From Armillaria gallica (Eukaryota; Basidiomycota; Agaricomycetes; Agaricales; Physalacriaceae), in contig JBANDB010000003.1 of the NCBI GenBank assembly GCA_037576215.1, positions 3,658,001 through 3,722,000 of the forward strand: a stretch of DNA of 64,000 nt, written 5' to 3'. Made by a program: the position numbers and the translations under genes. The notes under the pieces are model-generated. The model was given only the letters and a program-made list of their open reading frames with translations. It was not told the DNA's origin and did not search any database. Positions 46,101 through 59,600 of this stretch are shown here, one piece after another (position 1 is the first letter of the stretch; each line of letters starts with the position of its first letter).

Positions 46101-47225
46101 TTGTTCGTAACGAAAGCACCAGAATCATAACGTTGTTGAGTCGGATCCTAAGATATATACCATCATCTCAAGCGTTCCTACGCCCAGACTTCAGGCAACA
46201 AGTCCCCCATTAGGGGCATCGATTCGATGTCAGCCTTGTACCTCCTTGTACTAAGCCCACAGTGCACACGGCAGTAAGATAGACCTGCTCGGTCGAACAG
46301 TTGCAATGAGCACCGACGTCCGTTCCTTGATCGAATAAGTAATTCATTCATAAGTATGACATTAATGAATCCATCGGCATCCAATAATAATGGTTCCTTT
46401 CATCGGGACCAAATTATTTATTGACACCATAAGAACTTAACGACGAACCATAAGGCATTTAGAAAAGTGACCAAGTGGAATAATTGAATCACTTGTTATT
46501 CGCGGGGCCCGTCTTCTGTATGCCGAAACATGACCTGATGCCAACTGTTGATACACGCGACGATGAATCGGAGAAAACGTGCTTCATCGTAAAGTACGGA
46601 TCCACGGAGAGTCTTGGATTCATTGAGACTTTACATACTTCATTATTGTCAAACTTGCAGAAACCAAAACGGCACCGTGACTGGTACTGACCATGCATGT
46701 CGCGAATAATTAAGTGTATATCGCATCTTGAGTCGCGACATAGGATACCTTAATAGTAGGTATATCGCGTCGGTCAACCACGGCGAGTTTCTTCGCAATG
46801 CTTTCAAGCGCTAAGACAGCGATGAACGTTCAGTGGCGGGTGTTTGGAAGGCGTTTGTAATAGGCACGACTAGAAGCTGAGGACAAATTACCGGCAAGGC
46901 ATCCGATTCGCTATCGCCTTTCAGCGCCCGGGCCGGCCATTCTCGGAAGTCGGTACCGCATGAGAATAGACAAGGACTTGGCAAAACATAATGATAGTGC
47001 ACCCGGCGAGTGAGTTCCGCATTTCTTGGATACGATTTCAACCTCAGCCTGCCCTTGATGCGCAGACGACCAGGGCCACCAGCAGGCCACAAGGTTCCCA
47101 TCTAACTTTATATATATTCAGAAGATACACAGCGCTACAAACAAACAGAGATATCGATACATGCAGGTTAGTATTAGTAGGAGGGATTATCGGTAGAACG
47201 GACGACAGGAACAAGAACGAAGAAT
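43119..47225. other. 4.1-kb gene-poor region
   Basis: No gene model closes. Short frames such as 43257-43445 (minus), 44189-44464 (plus) and 46484-46690 (plus) have no recognised domain and no neighbouring exons. Around 44455-44500 an imperfect AAATACGG motif repeats. The first 100 bp hold the GST promoter. The rest may be decayed transposon DNA or hold non-coding transcripts, which cannot be judged from sequence alone. Confidence 0.5.
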
Positions 47226-48609
47226 TCAGTCCGAACCTATCCCTGCCAGGACTGTGAAGACATATTCCTGTCGTTCCCTAAACGCCTTCAACCTGGTCAT
47301 ACCCAGACTAAGGGCATTGATGCGGTTTGCGAACGCAACGGCTTTTCCCTCAACACTTCGCCTGCCGTTTTCCTCATCCCGGTGGCGATCACTGTATCCA
47401 ACACCTTCCTCTAAGATTTTCCGGACTCTCTCCATCCTTGGCGCTGGTATGTCCCTTCCCTGCTGCGCATACTGCATCGCGATTCTATCGTCTTCCGCTT
47501 CGAGTTCCTTCGAATCCCTCCCAATCGCCGCGAGTTCCACCATGAACGGCTGAAGCTGGATTGGACAATCCGAAAGCATCAAGGGCTGTCCAAGAACACC
47601 AACCACCCCTCCCTCTGGCGTCATAGACGTGGTCGCAACGTCAAGAATTGCAAAAGCCACGGATGCGAAGTACGCACGGGGAGGATCGCGTTTCAACAGA
47701 GCGCGATGGCTAGGCTGTCGATCAAGAGCGTCTGCTAAAGATGCGTACAATGTCTCACGGATGAACTCAATTGCAGGTGAATTGGGCGCTAAGATGGTGG
47801 GAGAGGGACTGCGTGAAGGCCATCCGCTTGACTCGCTTGCAGCATGTGGTGATAGATGTGCCGGGGACTGTGGGGGTGCATCGTGGCCTGGACGCTGGGG
47901 CAACGTTGGAGGTCTCCCGTCAAGAGATGACCGAGGAGATGTTCGGTGGGACGATGGAGGCGCCTCGTAGGAAGGTGGCGGAACAAATGAAGCTTTTACT
48001 GATCTGGGGCTACTGAGAGGTTTCCCTGAATCCAGAGCTGCTTGAAGATCAGAGGCGTATTGATCCTGAAAGGACCGCCTCTGGCTAATTTCAATAGCCA
48101 CAGCACGCAAGTCTGCGGAAATACCCAGCAATGATTGCAATGGGGGGACAGATAACGGTTCGAGCCCACAGATGATACGTGCTAGATCATGTTGGTGCTC
48201 TGGTGCTAGTCCCTGGATAGATGGGACTGATTTGGCCCATACAGAAAGAAATGAAGTGAATGCCGGGGGACAGTTTTCTGCAGAAAGCTCCGTTGGCTCT
48301 GACGATTTACTCCGCCGGGGCAGGGGTACAGAAGGGGGATTTGTAGTGCATCGAAGAGCAGCGAAATAAAGACACAAGGCAGGGCCTATAACATGAAGAA
48401 TCAGTGCTAGTTCCGGCACATCACATTGAATGAAGAGACGCCATACCGGTAATCATTAGGTCGCCTTCCGCACTACTTAGAATACTTTCATCTAACAGTC
48501 GTTCAATTTTGGCTTGCGTGAGAGATGATTTGAGGTAGCTATGAAAGCTTTCCTGAATGTGTTGTTCAGAAAGCAATTCTCTACTTTGCGAGGACGATCC
48601 TTCAGACAT
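47226..48609 (-). CDS. Uncharacterised Pro/Ser-rich protein
   Basis: 440 aa in two exons, 48609-48447 and 48385-47226. Not recognised. The N-terminal 60 residues (SEQHIQESFHSYLKSSLTQA) and the region to about residue 190 look helical; a long Pro/Ser linker follows (FVPPPSYEAPPSSHRTSPRS), and the C-terminal 200 residues are helical again, with AIEFIRETLYASLADALDRQ and VELAAIGRDSKELEAEDDRI. No signal peptide, membrane span or catalytic motif. It could be a scaffold with a PPxY-type ligand motif (PPSYEAPP). Good codon-level openness over 1.1 kb supports a real gene. Confidence 0.75.
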
Positions 48610-49186
48610 GTTCGTAAATCAGGGAGAGGAACTAACAGCAATTACAGCAAACCTTTTACCTGACGTGTGGCTGTGAAGGAGTGATGTCAGAGCACAGCAC
48701 AGCACAGCCTTGCACCTAAGTCGAGGCCCCGGCCCGCAAGATCATCGAATATAACCTTCCGTGAGTCATGGACGTTGACTTAGCAAAGCTGACATAGTCG
48801 CGCTCACGGCACCGGAAGGAACCCTTTATTCCGTGTTCCATCGGAGGAGATATCATCAAGATTTTCAAACTCAAAAATACATCTCCGCCCTAGCTCTAAC
48901 TCGTTTTAAAATCTTGTATAATTTTGCCTATTACAATACAGGGCCAAAAAGGGTGTGGCTTATGACCATCGCGGTTCTATACTTATAGAAATACTTATCG
49001 GTGGTTCTACATCCCAAAACTATGGGGAGGGGAGGAATGATTGAAACAATGCCCGTGCCAGTGATCTAGAATAAGTAGTGAATGCAAAAATGATGTACAA
49101 TACTTAGTATACAGCTATGACAATGATGAGGAAAAGAAGAGGGTCACAGGCATCCAAGATGATTTAAAACAAGTATGGCTGCGGCA
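48610..49186. other. Intergenic spacer
   Basis: 577 bp between the 5' end of the Pro/Ser-rich gene and the 3' end of the Myb gene, both on the minus strand. A short (CACAG)n run lies near 48695-48710; nothing else recognised. Confidence 0.5.
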
Positions 49187-50592
49187 CTAATGAGCTAGAG
49201 AATCATCTATGAACAGGGTTGTACTCACCGATGAAGCGCCGCCTGCCGGAGGCACTCGGTATCGCTCCCAGTGGTTGGGATCGTAAACTTGGGTAGTACT
49301 CGCCCAGTGCTCCCCAATCACATTGTCGAATGATGCCGAAATAGCGCCAAAGTGAGGTAGAGTAGGGCCAGCACGAAGGGCCTCGGACGATGCAAAGTCA
49401 TAGTTGCTGATTTGACCATCCGGAAGTTGTGAGGAAAATGAGTGATCGTAACTCGTAGGTTGGAATGCCAGGAGGGAGTCCTCATGGAACGGAGGAACGT
49501 TCTGATTTACGGAATTCTCGAAAGAGTTATATCCTGACCCTGCCACACGGGATCCCGACTGCGACCGAGACGATCCGTAACTTGAAAGAGGTCCGAACGA
49601 TGGCTCTTCCCAGCTAGACTGGTCGAGTGAGAAGGGGATAGGTGAACCCGTTGGTGACTTGGAAAACAGCGAGCTCGGGACTTCGGGAATGGGAATCGAA
49701 GGTGTGATGGGAGAAACACTCGCCGATGAGGACGCACTTTCGGAGTGGGAGCTACGGTGTGTTGTATAGGAACTGATGGATGACTTGCGACCACCACGGT
49801 CAGAGTTAAAGCGGGTGATACTATTGTACCTGGCATCGGCAGTCTTTGTTAGGAGACACACAATCCCGAGAACAGCGAACCTCATACCTATTCTTAGCGG
49901 AAAGGCCCGTTCGACCAGGGAAGTATGTTTTGACGATTTTGGTCCACAGCTTTCCATGCTCATTAACAGCACTAATCAACAGCGCGTCCTGTAGAAAGGC
50001 ATGAGTGAATGCGCGAGTAGGTAGGATACGACAACTTACCCCCTCCGGTGTCCAGGTCGTTCTGTCGATTGAGGGGTTCAGAGTATCAGTCCAGCGTTTG
50101 GCACATTCTATAGACAAGGCGCAAATGTGAGACCTGTGTTGTGTACAGCTAGATCGAGCACTCACGATCACTGTTCCGGGTTTGCACCAACGACGCGACG
50201 AGAGACCATCTTGTATGAACAAGATAAGTAAACATTCGGAAGGGGCCACGGGAAGAACAATATACCTTGTACCATATCGTTCAATAGCTTTCACAAGTCT
50301 CTCATCCTCGTCCGGCGCCCACCCGCCCTTGACCACGTCCGACGCCATCTTGGCAAACCAACGCTTGCGACAGTCTTTGTTGGTGCGATCAGGAACATGC
50401 TTGGCTATAGCATGCCACTTGGAGGGATTTGGGTTACCAGGATCCTCTATAAAATACAGCCCAGAGTCAACATCGGCAATGGGGGGTATAAAAACAAAGT
50501 AACTGACCTCGCTGTACGGCCTCACGGAGTAGTTGATCCTCTTTCGCAGTCCAGGATCGACGTTCACGAGAAAGCATGTTGACTGCAGCCAT
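49187..50592 (-). CDS. Three-repeat Myb/SANT transcription factor
   Basis: DNA-binding regulator, 373 aa in six exons: 50592-50508, 50446-50266, 50209-50166, 50107-50040, 49988-49888 and 49829-49187. Three Myb repeats: R1 from RRSWTAKEDQLLREAVQRED to KDCRKRWFAKM, R2 from GGWAPDEDERLVKAIERYG to QCAKRWTD, R3 from RTTWTPEGDALLISAVNEHG to GLSAKNRYNSI. Each shows the regularly spaced Trp residues. The C-terminal 200 residues are Ser/Pro-rich and probably an activation region. Strong Kozak context (ACCACCATGG) supports the start. A possible terminal intron (donor GTGAGT at about 49229) would change only the last 14 residues. Confidence 0.9.
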
Positions 50593-53500
50593 GGTGGTGT
50601 TGCACTGAAGAAGTTTCGAGGCAGATCAAGCGCTGGAGGATAGATTGACAGCATGGTTTAAATAATCCTCCCTGCCGCTGAAATTGGCCAAATCAGGGAG
50701 TCGGAGGAGTGGTGGCATTTCCAACTCCCACGTACAACCAGATCTAAACGAAAGCGTAATTGTCATTGTTACCGGCTTTACGGAGAGGCCAAGAAAAGTA
50801 TTTTTGGACGGCTTTACAGATAATTTCCGCGTTACTCGAAAAATACTGATCCCGAATATGATCAATATTTGGTCCGTGAAGATAACAAATGGGGATTGAT
50901 CAATCCTTCACGCTGTACAGTCACAGAGGCAGACATATTGTTAGTGGTCGAGCTTCAGAATTTAATACGAGGCCAGAATCAATACCTTTTGCTCTCGACT
51001 GCATCAATTCAAAACAGAAAATCGCACGGATAGACCGAGGAGCGAGGAGAAACGTGAACAAGATGGTTAATGTTGCCGAGGTGTGATCAGGATGATGTTT
51101 CACACGGGTGTCCCCGCCTGGATTTCCTTTTCGGATTTACTCCCTCGGCGTAAACGTGCACTCTCCTCCGGCCTTCAACCTAACGTACACCTCAAATTCG
51201 AAGAGATTTGCTATCACAACTGCGATGTATCCGATGGGGCATCAGGAGGTACCTTTTCGGCCTCCTCCATGTTCATCGTAAATGGAATTTGAACCCTGTT
51301 TCAAGATATAGTCGGCCTCGACATTCCTGCTTGAAGCCTCGCTTGTGAAGACATGACAGCCGCTGTGATTAGAGGTTAATAGGTTGCGCAGTGACCAAAG
51401 CGATGACCATGTTTTCGGCTCTCGGTTCGGCTGAAACGAACCGCTAGCCGGATAACCAATCGACAGATATATCTATACCCATCTGGGCCCCCATGTGTAC
51501 CTGAGGAACCATCGCCTCTTCGTCACGGCGTAACTTGTAACCACTTTGCCCTCGGGACCATCAGGCGCATTGCGGAAAATCTGCGTCATCGGTTCTCATC
51601 TATGCTTGCAGGGTCAATGGTCTCCAGACTGATCTCTTTGTATATACGCTTCTTCGATCTCACGGACTTGTCTTTTTGGTCGTGTTCGAGACGCAGCGCG
51701 GAACGGCTCTAAGCAGGAAGGAAGACATTGCATTATGGTACAGGCGAATATTGATGTCACGGAAGATCACAGTCCGAGCCAAGAGATCTCAAGAGCAAGG
51801 CCTATAATACGTTTTTCATACGGTTGTTATTTTTGGTCCCTTGAGCTTTGCGCCCCTCGGACGACCCCACAAGCCAGCCCTGAAATGCAAAGTTAATAGT
51901 CAATTATCAAGCAAAAATGCGCAACCGATAGCCTGGGAAATTCAGGATTGTACTCAAGGGTGGTGTAGACTGTTTCGAAGCCTTCCGTGGAGATCAAGGC
52001 GTTGACATGCAAGTCGATCGAGGTAAGCCAGCGGCGGATGGTCGGAGCATCGGATATGGGAGGCCTCGCCGCCATTCCGGTTACTTGTCTATTCCAAGGC
52101 GTGTTCCGGGATTCAAGGCAAGAAGGTTCGTTCTGCCATGATTAGTTCTTCTTTCCCCACAAACAACCGGAACTAGATGTATTGAGGGCTCAATAACGAA
52201 GATGAGCGCCGGAAGATTTCGTACGTCTCATGAGTACATGGTGACGAAAGCCCCTGCTCCTAACAAGCTCGAGCACTTACAGCCCTTGCAGGTCGGAATT
52301 GAAAGTCAGCATGAAATGCAACTGTTCACGTTGCTGAAAAGGAAACACACCAGAATCCCATGCTTGATAAGGATTCGTCGTTTCAGAGAGACACAGAATG
52401 GCTTGCGGGCCCATTTATTTGGTGAAATGGAGGGAGCCGTCGGTTAGCTATGGATGGTTAACAAAGGTACCGACGTAGTTGCAAGGGAAATGAAATATAT
52501 ATGTAAAAGACGTACATCACAGATCTCCTCGGCGAGATCCAAAATTGACGAGGCTTTGCTTTCCCGATGTGATCAGGATAAAAATGTTGATCATATCCAA
52601 GCAGATAAGACCTCGGAGGAAGTCCACGGTGTCAGGCTCCGATTCAAATACAGGCAAATATGAAACCAGCCAGCATGGCTTTCAGTCGCGGTGCAAGTAG
52701 AACCGTCAAGCCTGCCCATAAACATTGAACTTGAACTTTACACCTGTCCCCAAAGTTTTGGCGACGCACCTATCACATGCCGATTCTCGCTTAAGTTCAA
52801 CAGCAGTTTCGCAAATGCCCGCTTCCCATTGCTGTATATATTTGAGCCAACCCGCGAGAAGAATCACTGAGCTAAGTATGTCCTGTTAATTGACCCTGCA
52901 GCGCCTCGGCAAGACAGAGGTCATCAACGTCGTCATTATCATTGCGGGGCTTGAAGGCCTTTCAGATCGCCGAATATAGCCCTGGAAATCCACGACGAAG
53001 AAGCCACAGAAAGCAAGCAGGAACAAGCCTCGCGCGTAATAATCATCCGCCGAACGTCGCTTCATGATAGTGTGCGAATTCGACCAATCACGAATCTCGC
53101 TGTGCCTAGGTACTGTAGTAGAATCTAGAAAAAGGATAGAATTCTAAGAACCCCAGGGCGCGCCACAGTGGGCCAAGCGGACTTAGAATACGGGAGAGTT
53201 ACCAGGCGTCACGTTGCGTTCATAGGACGCGTTTCTCACCAAAAAGATGTATATCGGAAGTGTCCCTCTTCTCAGAACAAGGCTGAATGAGACGGAATGC
53301 AGCAGACCTTGAGGCCTTGAACACGGACTAGGAAGACTTTGAAATTCGACAAGCCGCCACTGAGAACAAGCATTAAGATACATAGACTCACATGGACGGC
53401 AAGTAATCAGATGCCAAATCGTCGCTTAGAGGGTAGACGGGTAGGCTGTCACTGGTGACCGCCCATATACTCCAAACAATGTACGACAGTGCTGGTTCTA

Positions 53501-54300
53501 AGCGCAGTCTATCGTGCTCGTGTTGAATGATCCGCATCATGAATAATACGATTCCTTACCAGTGTGTGAAACATGTCGTTTGTCGCGCGTCGATTCTGAT
53601 TTAGCCGACGCAATTCATCGCGTAGGACTATGTTCACGTGAAACTATGCGCATCAACTCTCAGCGCCGTCTATCAGCTTTTAGCGATAACGTGGCAGTGA
53701 TCGCATGTATAAGCTAGTAGACATAGATACAGTCTCAGTTATGACTGCGGGCGTTGAGGAAACGCAAAGCAAGAGAGAGGCACAGGAACTGAGTCGAATC
53801 TATGCATCAGACGTGATAGAACAATTCTTGTGAGTGGCGACTAAGTTTGCAGGCACTCAGGAGAACGAATCGTCAACGGCCTGCTTCTGTAGGCGACGAC
53901 TGGACTCGGTCTTCGCGGTTGGAACTTTCTACTAGAATAAAACCAGGGAGCAGAGAGGCAAAGCCTAGGATAGGCCACGAGAGTTTGCAGTCCAATTCGC
54001 CGTTCGTTGCCGTCTTTGAAAGCCAATCGGCCTAGTAGAGAAAACACGCCGGCCGATGAAGTAAAGTTGTTATCTGTATGAGACCCTCTTGGCGTTAAAG
54101 AGGAAGGAAAGTCAGGACCAGGAACCAGCAGAGGCACAATCATCATGAAGGTTGGATAAGAGGTGGCTTGCAAATTTCAAAATGTTTAGATGAGAATTTC
54201 GGACGCGAGGATCACGTGATGTGAAAGCAGGAAGAAATTTCAAATGGAACATTCCGAGCGGAACCTTATCCGAACATTTTTTTCTATCGTGGGTTCTACC
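50593..54300. other. 3.7-kb gene-poor region
   Basis: Between the Myb gene 5' end and GMP synthase. No model closes. The minus-strand frame 51893-52075 (MAARPPISDAPTIRRWLTSI...) has coding-like codon use but no partner exons or known domain. The small frames at 52202-52663 and 53841-54173 are unsupported. The last 100-200 bp are the GMP synthase promoter, with no TATA box seen. Confidence 0.5.
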
Positions 54301-56415
54301 ATGGCTGAAATACACGATTCCTTCGATACTATCTTGATTCTTGATTTTGGCTCCCAGGTAGCTTTCTAAGCCATCTTTAAATGTTTTACTGAAAGGTTGA
54401 CCATAGTACAGCCATCTTATTACCCGACGATGTCGTGAACACAATGTCTATGCTGAATTAATGCCTTGTACGGTGAAGATTCATGATCTCGACTTCAAGC
54501 CTAAAGGTTTCTATTTGAAAGCTGTCAAAAGCACCGGAAGTTAACTTACTTCCAAGGTGTAATATTGTCTGGATCACCGTATTCTGTCTACGACAAGGAC
54601 TCGCCTCATGTTGACCCGGCAGTATTCGACCTGGGAGTTCCTGTCCTAGGCATCTGTTACGGATTGCAGGTGCACCTGATTAAGCGCCACGGTCGTCTTC
54701 CCGTCCTAATGACACATGGCTCTAGGAAATGGCGTGGACCATGAATGGAAAAGTAGCGAAATGCGATCACCGAGAGTACGGATTCGCCCAAATTCAGATT
54801 GTCAAGGCAGAAGATACGGGCTCATCTGCCGGCGCTTTATTTGAGGGTCTAGGAGACGAAATGCAGGCAAGTGTAGATGTACTTGAAAAATCATGCGCTT
54901 TCTGATCGTTTCATAGGTATGGATGTCGCACGGTGACCAACTTACGGAAATGCCACCCGATTTCCACGTTATTGGCTATACGAGCACTGCTCCATACGCC
55001 GCTATCGCTCATAGTGCTAAGCCATTCTATGGGATCCAATTCCATCCGGAAGTCACCCACTCCCCCCGCGGTAAACAAGTCATTGGCCAATTCATCTTGC
55101 AAATATGCGGTTCTAGACCTAATTGGACGATGGTGTGTGTCTACATGTGCCCCCCTCTGATTGTGTGCATCAATATATCACTATAGCAAGAATTTATCGG
55201 CAAGGAAATCAGCCGTATCAGAGAAATCTGCGGCTCTTCGGGTCGTGTAATTGGGGCGGTTAGCGGTGGTGTGGATAGTACCGTTGCCGCGAAGCTCATG
55301 CATGAAGCCATCGGCGATAGGTGGGTTCCTCGGTTCGTCGCTATGAAAATATAGCTGAGATATCTCAGATTTCACGCGATCATGGTGGATAATGGTGTTC
55401 TTCGCCTTAATGAGGCCGCCCAGGTTGACGAGATGCTGAACAAAAATCTTGGCGTTAATCTTACAGTTGTTGACGCATCCTCCCTTTTCCTTCAACGCTT
55501 GGAAGGGGTAGAAGATCCCGAGAAAAAGCGCAAGATCATCGGCAACACTTTCATCAATGTCTTTGAGGAAGAAGCAACGAAAATTGAGGATGTGAAGGAC
55601 GGAAAAGGACGAGTGGAGTGGTTACTGCAAGGCACTCTGTATCCTGATGTCATTGAGAGCATCAGCTTCAAGGGACCTAGTGCTACAATCAAGACGCACC
55701 ACAACGTTGGAGGTCTCCTCAAGGATATGAAGCTCAAGTTAATTGAACCTCTCAGGGAGCTTTTCAAAGGTACGACTTACATAACTCTTAACTGATTTCA
55801 TTCATGTCAGGCATATATAGATGAGGTCCGGGCGTTAGGACGCTTACTGTCTATTCCCGCGCCCCTCGTCCAACGGCATCCTTTCCCTGGACCTGGACTG
55901 GCAATACGGATCCTCGGGCCCGTCACACGCGATCAGGTCAAGATACTCCAACAAGCTGATCATATCTATATCGAGGAGATTCGTAAAGCTGGGCTATATA
56001 ATGAGATTGCTCAGGCGTTCGCCGTCTTATTACCTGTGAGAGCTGTTGGAGTTATGGGTGACCAGAGAACCTACGAGCAAGTATGCCCGAATCCTGTTTC
56101 TCCGCCGATCGGATTTCAATTGATCCTTGCATTCGAAGGTCGTCGCCCTGCGCGCTGTACAGTCCGAAGATTTCATGACCGCTGATTGGTAAGTCCCGAC
56201 ATTTAATCCATGTAGTGTGCTCAATGAGTGTCGTTAGGTATGTATTCCCAGCAGAGGTCCTTCGCCGGATCTCCTCCCGTATTACCAATGAAGTGCCAGG
56301 CATTAATCGTGTTACCTACGACATCTCTTCAAAGCCACCGGCGGTGCGAATTTCTTACCTATGCGAAAAAGGCCGGAGCTAATCTGAGAATCCGCAGACC
56401 GTTGAATGGTTATGA
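54301..56415 (+). CDS. gua1: GMP synthase (glutamine-hydrolysing)
   Basis: Converts XMP to GMP in purine synthesis; cytosolic. 531 aa in eleven exons: 54301-54357, 54407-54506, 54557-54669, 54726-54866, 54917-55132, 55187-55320, 55369-55769, 55821-56080, 56139-56188, 56238-56343, 56398-56415. The class I amidotransferase half shows [21 protein letters not shown] with nucleophile Cys86, and [11 protein letters not shown]. The ATP-pyrophosphatase half has the P-loop SGGVDST (235-241), [11 protein letters not shown] and [16 protein letters not shown]. It ends ATVEWL as usual. Intron 4 starts with GC (GCAAGT), a GC-AG intron. Convergent with xrn1, 190 bp between stops. Confidence 0.97.
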
Positions 56416-56605
56416 ACCTCCTTTGGGTTTCGCGCGGGCAAATTCCATAATTATCCGGCATTCACAGTGTAACCCCATGTAGATAGACATCCCGAGCATA
56501 CTAAGATTGCAAGTGATAGAATACAACAACAATAAGATAACTTGTATAGCAATTAACATCATTGTACGGGAGGAACACATCGACAGTAGAACAGGAGACC
56601 GTCTA

Positions 56606-59600
56606 TTATGACGGCAAAGGAGCGGCAAATGACCCACGACCTCGACCTCGATACGGAGGATTGCCGCGACCACGATCAGCGTTAGGAATGAGAGCTCCTC
56701 TCCCCCGAAATCCGGGTCCAAACCCTCCCCGTCCTCGTCCCGGGTTGAAACCACGCATCGGTCTGGAATTCACAGGTGCGCCATTTGTAGACGGGGCAGA
56801 TGATTCTTTTGAGGGCTCAATTCCAGGCAATGGCGATCGAGGTGCTCCTGTAGGCACCGCGCCACGTCCGTTTACGTATCCACCACGACCTCTTCGAGGA
56901 TTCGACATGATGGAGACAGGCGAAAATGGTCTGACAGAACGAGGAATTAGCATGGTCAATGTGTTTCTACGAATGGCTTACTTCTGAGCTGGCGTAAAAC
57001 CAGAGGCGGCTGGCTGTCCTGCTGTAGGTGGAATAGCGGGACGTGGGCCGAAACGCGGGTTGAAAGGCGTTGTAATTGCTGGTGGCGGAGGTGCCTTAGG
57101 ATTGGTAGAAGTGACAAACTGGGGATTGGTCAAGTTGAGACATGAGTTGAAGTCAACGGTTAATCCCCGATACTGCGAGCATCTGAATAAACGAAGCATG
57201 TTTCGTGATTAGGATGGAAACAAAGCATGTGAGGCTTACTTGTCGCCCAATGTAGTTCCTGACATGAATGGGACATCCCAGACCACATCCATGGATTTGG
57301 AATTCAACCCAATGACAACGCCTTTAGCGGCCAAGGGCACTGCTCCAGAATCTTGTATCATCGTGACTCTGTCTCCGAGAGCAAAGTGTTGATTTTGAAG
57401 GCGATAAACGGCATGAGCGGGTTTGAGAACGGCTTGCCGAGGGATACCTTTGACGATTGCCTTCTTGATGGCCGTAGAAGACTTATTTGCGTTGAAGGAG
57501 TCAGCCGCTTTCTCGATTTCATCGACCATGTTCTGTTAGAACACTCAGTCGATGTAATAGAACTTGATGGAATGAGTGTGGTCACCTTTGTCAGTTGATC
57601 GCAAAACAACGATACAGGCTCAAAGTCACGAACGCCTTGAGTCTTAAGCCAAGCCTTGATTTCCCGGACACGTCCATCGGAATCTTGCCCTGGCAGTGCT
57701 TCCGACGCTTTGGCCATGGCTAAAATAATATTAGAATATGCACGAACTATGTCTATTAGGACTAACCATCGCCGGGCTGATCAAGTGAACGGAAGATATC
57801 AGGAAACTTTGTCTGCCAACGACATCAACGGTATGCGAAAATCGGTAATTATTGGGACATACCTTGTAATCTATTATGAGCTTGATTGCCTTCTCACTGA
57901 ATTCCCAGTTCCGACCGTCCTTGCGTGAATAGTCGATTACCTTCATCGACTTCCCTTCGAATTTCAAGCTCAGACCCAGATTGTTCTTCACACCGTCAGA
58001 AGTTATAACCATGAAGCTCGACGTGATCTTTGATAGCGCACGCCCAGAAATGCCGACCATCTCGGCAGCTCTGAACGAAGGATAATACCGCTCAGAAGTC
58101 CGGTCCTGGACAATCGCCTTGAACCTGTCGTTCTCGGACTTTTCGGTCGGGAAGAACTTGACAAAGATCATAATCAGGTCCACGGGCATTAATCGGCAAA
58201 AGTTACAGAGCACGCACTGCAAGTATGACAGAAAGGGACGTTTCTGTAGTGGCGGAAACTTGCGCAGCAACGCCATAAGCATGCTCACCCAAAAAGAAGA
58301 TCTTGCTCCCATCGGGAAACTCTTCTGACAGTGGCGGCGCAGGGCGTTCAATATACCGGGGATCTTCAGATGTTACATGTCCCAAGGTCATCTGGATGGC
58401 CTGCTCCGTCTCTTTCTCGTTGTCTTCGTAATCCTTCACGAAAGCACCATCTTCAAGACGCTTTAACCCTACGACGCCGGTCAGAATGTTGAAGTTTATA
58501 CCCCCAAAGAAGAACGGTACCTTTCAATGGCCGAACATGGAGAAGGACTTCCACATTTCCCGTGATCACCCCACACTTCTTCGAGTATACTTGCTCTATT
58601 CGGTCCGCCTTCGTCTTCCAAAAGTTTAAGCCTTGAGGGGAATGTGGGTTTGACACAACTTTCGGCGCGGCCCCGGGGACAACGGACATCTTCTCATATT
58701 TGAAGAGAGCATCCGAGACCGCCACAACTAAGCCTTCCTGTAAGAAGGGCCAGCCAATGAACGTTCGTTGTCCGACCATTTCATTAACGATATCACCAAT
58801 CTTGCGGCCTTCGTGTGGATTCTCAATGTGCACGACCATTGATTTATTTCTGCTCTCCGAACCGTGCACATTGACGCCATGGAAACCAAGGACTGATGTA
58901 TGTGGCAGGGTTTTGAGGGAGGGGAACCCGGCCAGTGCATCAGCGCCCAGTGAAACGCCCTCGACCAAACCATCAATGAGGTGCAATCCATTTAGCGTAG
59001 GCAGATCGAAAGGTTCCATCACACACATACAACGATGTAGTGATGGAAAGAACCCGGGCAGAGAGGAAGGGTATAGAGTAGGCTCGCCGCCAACTCTATA
59101 CGAAAATTTGGTGCTAGTACTAAAATCATTGCGGCGCTTCTCGCCAGGAGTCAGTCGATGTTCACGAGCTATGGGTAGGACCTTAATAGGCATTAACACA
59201 AGGATTACAGATCGAGCTTACAGGCCATCGCTTTCAGTAAGCGTTCAGCATCAATGAAAGGAATTTTAACAATCGCCTCCCATTCTTGTTTTTTCCCGTT
59301 GAGGTCCTGCTCAAACTCTAAAGGGTAGAAATCCAAGATGGGTGAGTTAGGATCATACATCAGATCCTAGCAACCTATCAGCCATCACTAAGGTGGATCG
59401 AGTAGGCACAACAGATACCTGGAATGCTAGCGGTATGTGATCCTTGCTAGCCACCGGCAGCACTCCCATGAGCTGTTCATACGGTCTGAATGGTTTTCCG
59501 AGTTCAAAGTTGAACGTCATCTTATCCACATTTCGAAGATCTGAAATTCGTCGAAGAGTTAAGCAACTCACCATCAGAGATACCAAGTCCACAAACCTGA

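Noticed and set aside
51893..52075. 60-codon minus-strand frame with coding-like composition
   Set aside because: No further exons or known family; left as unresolved.
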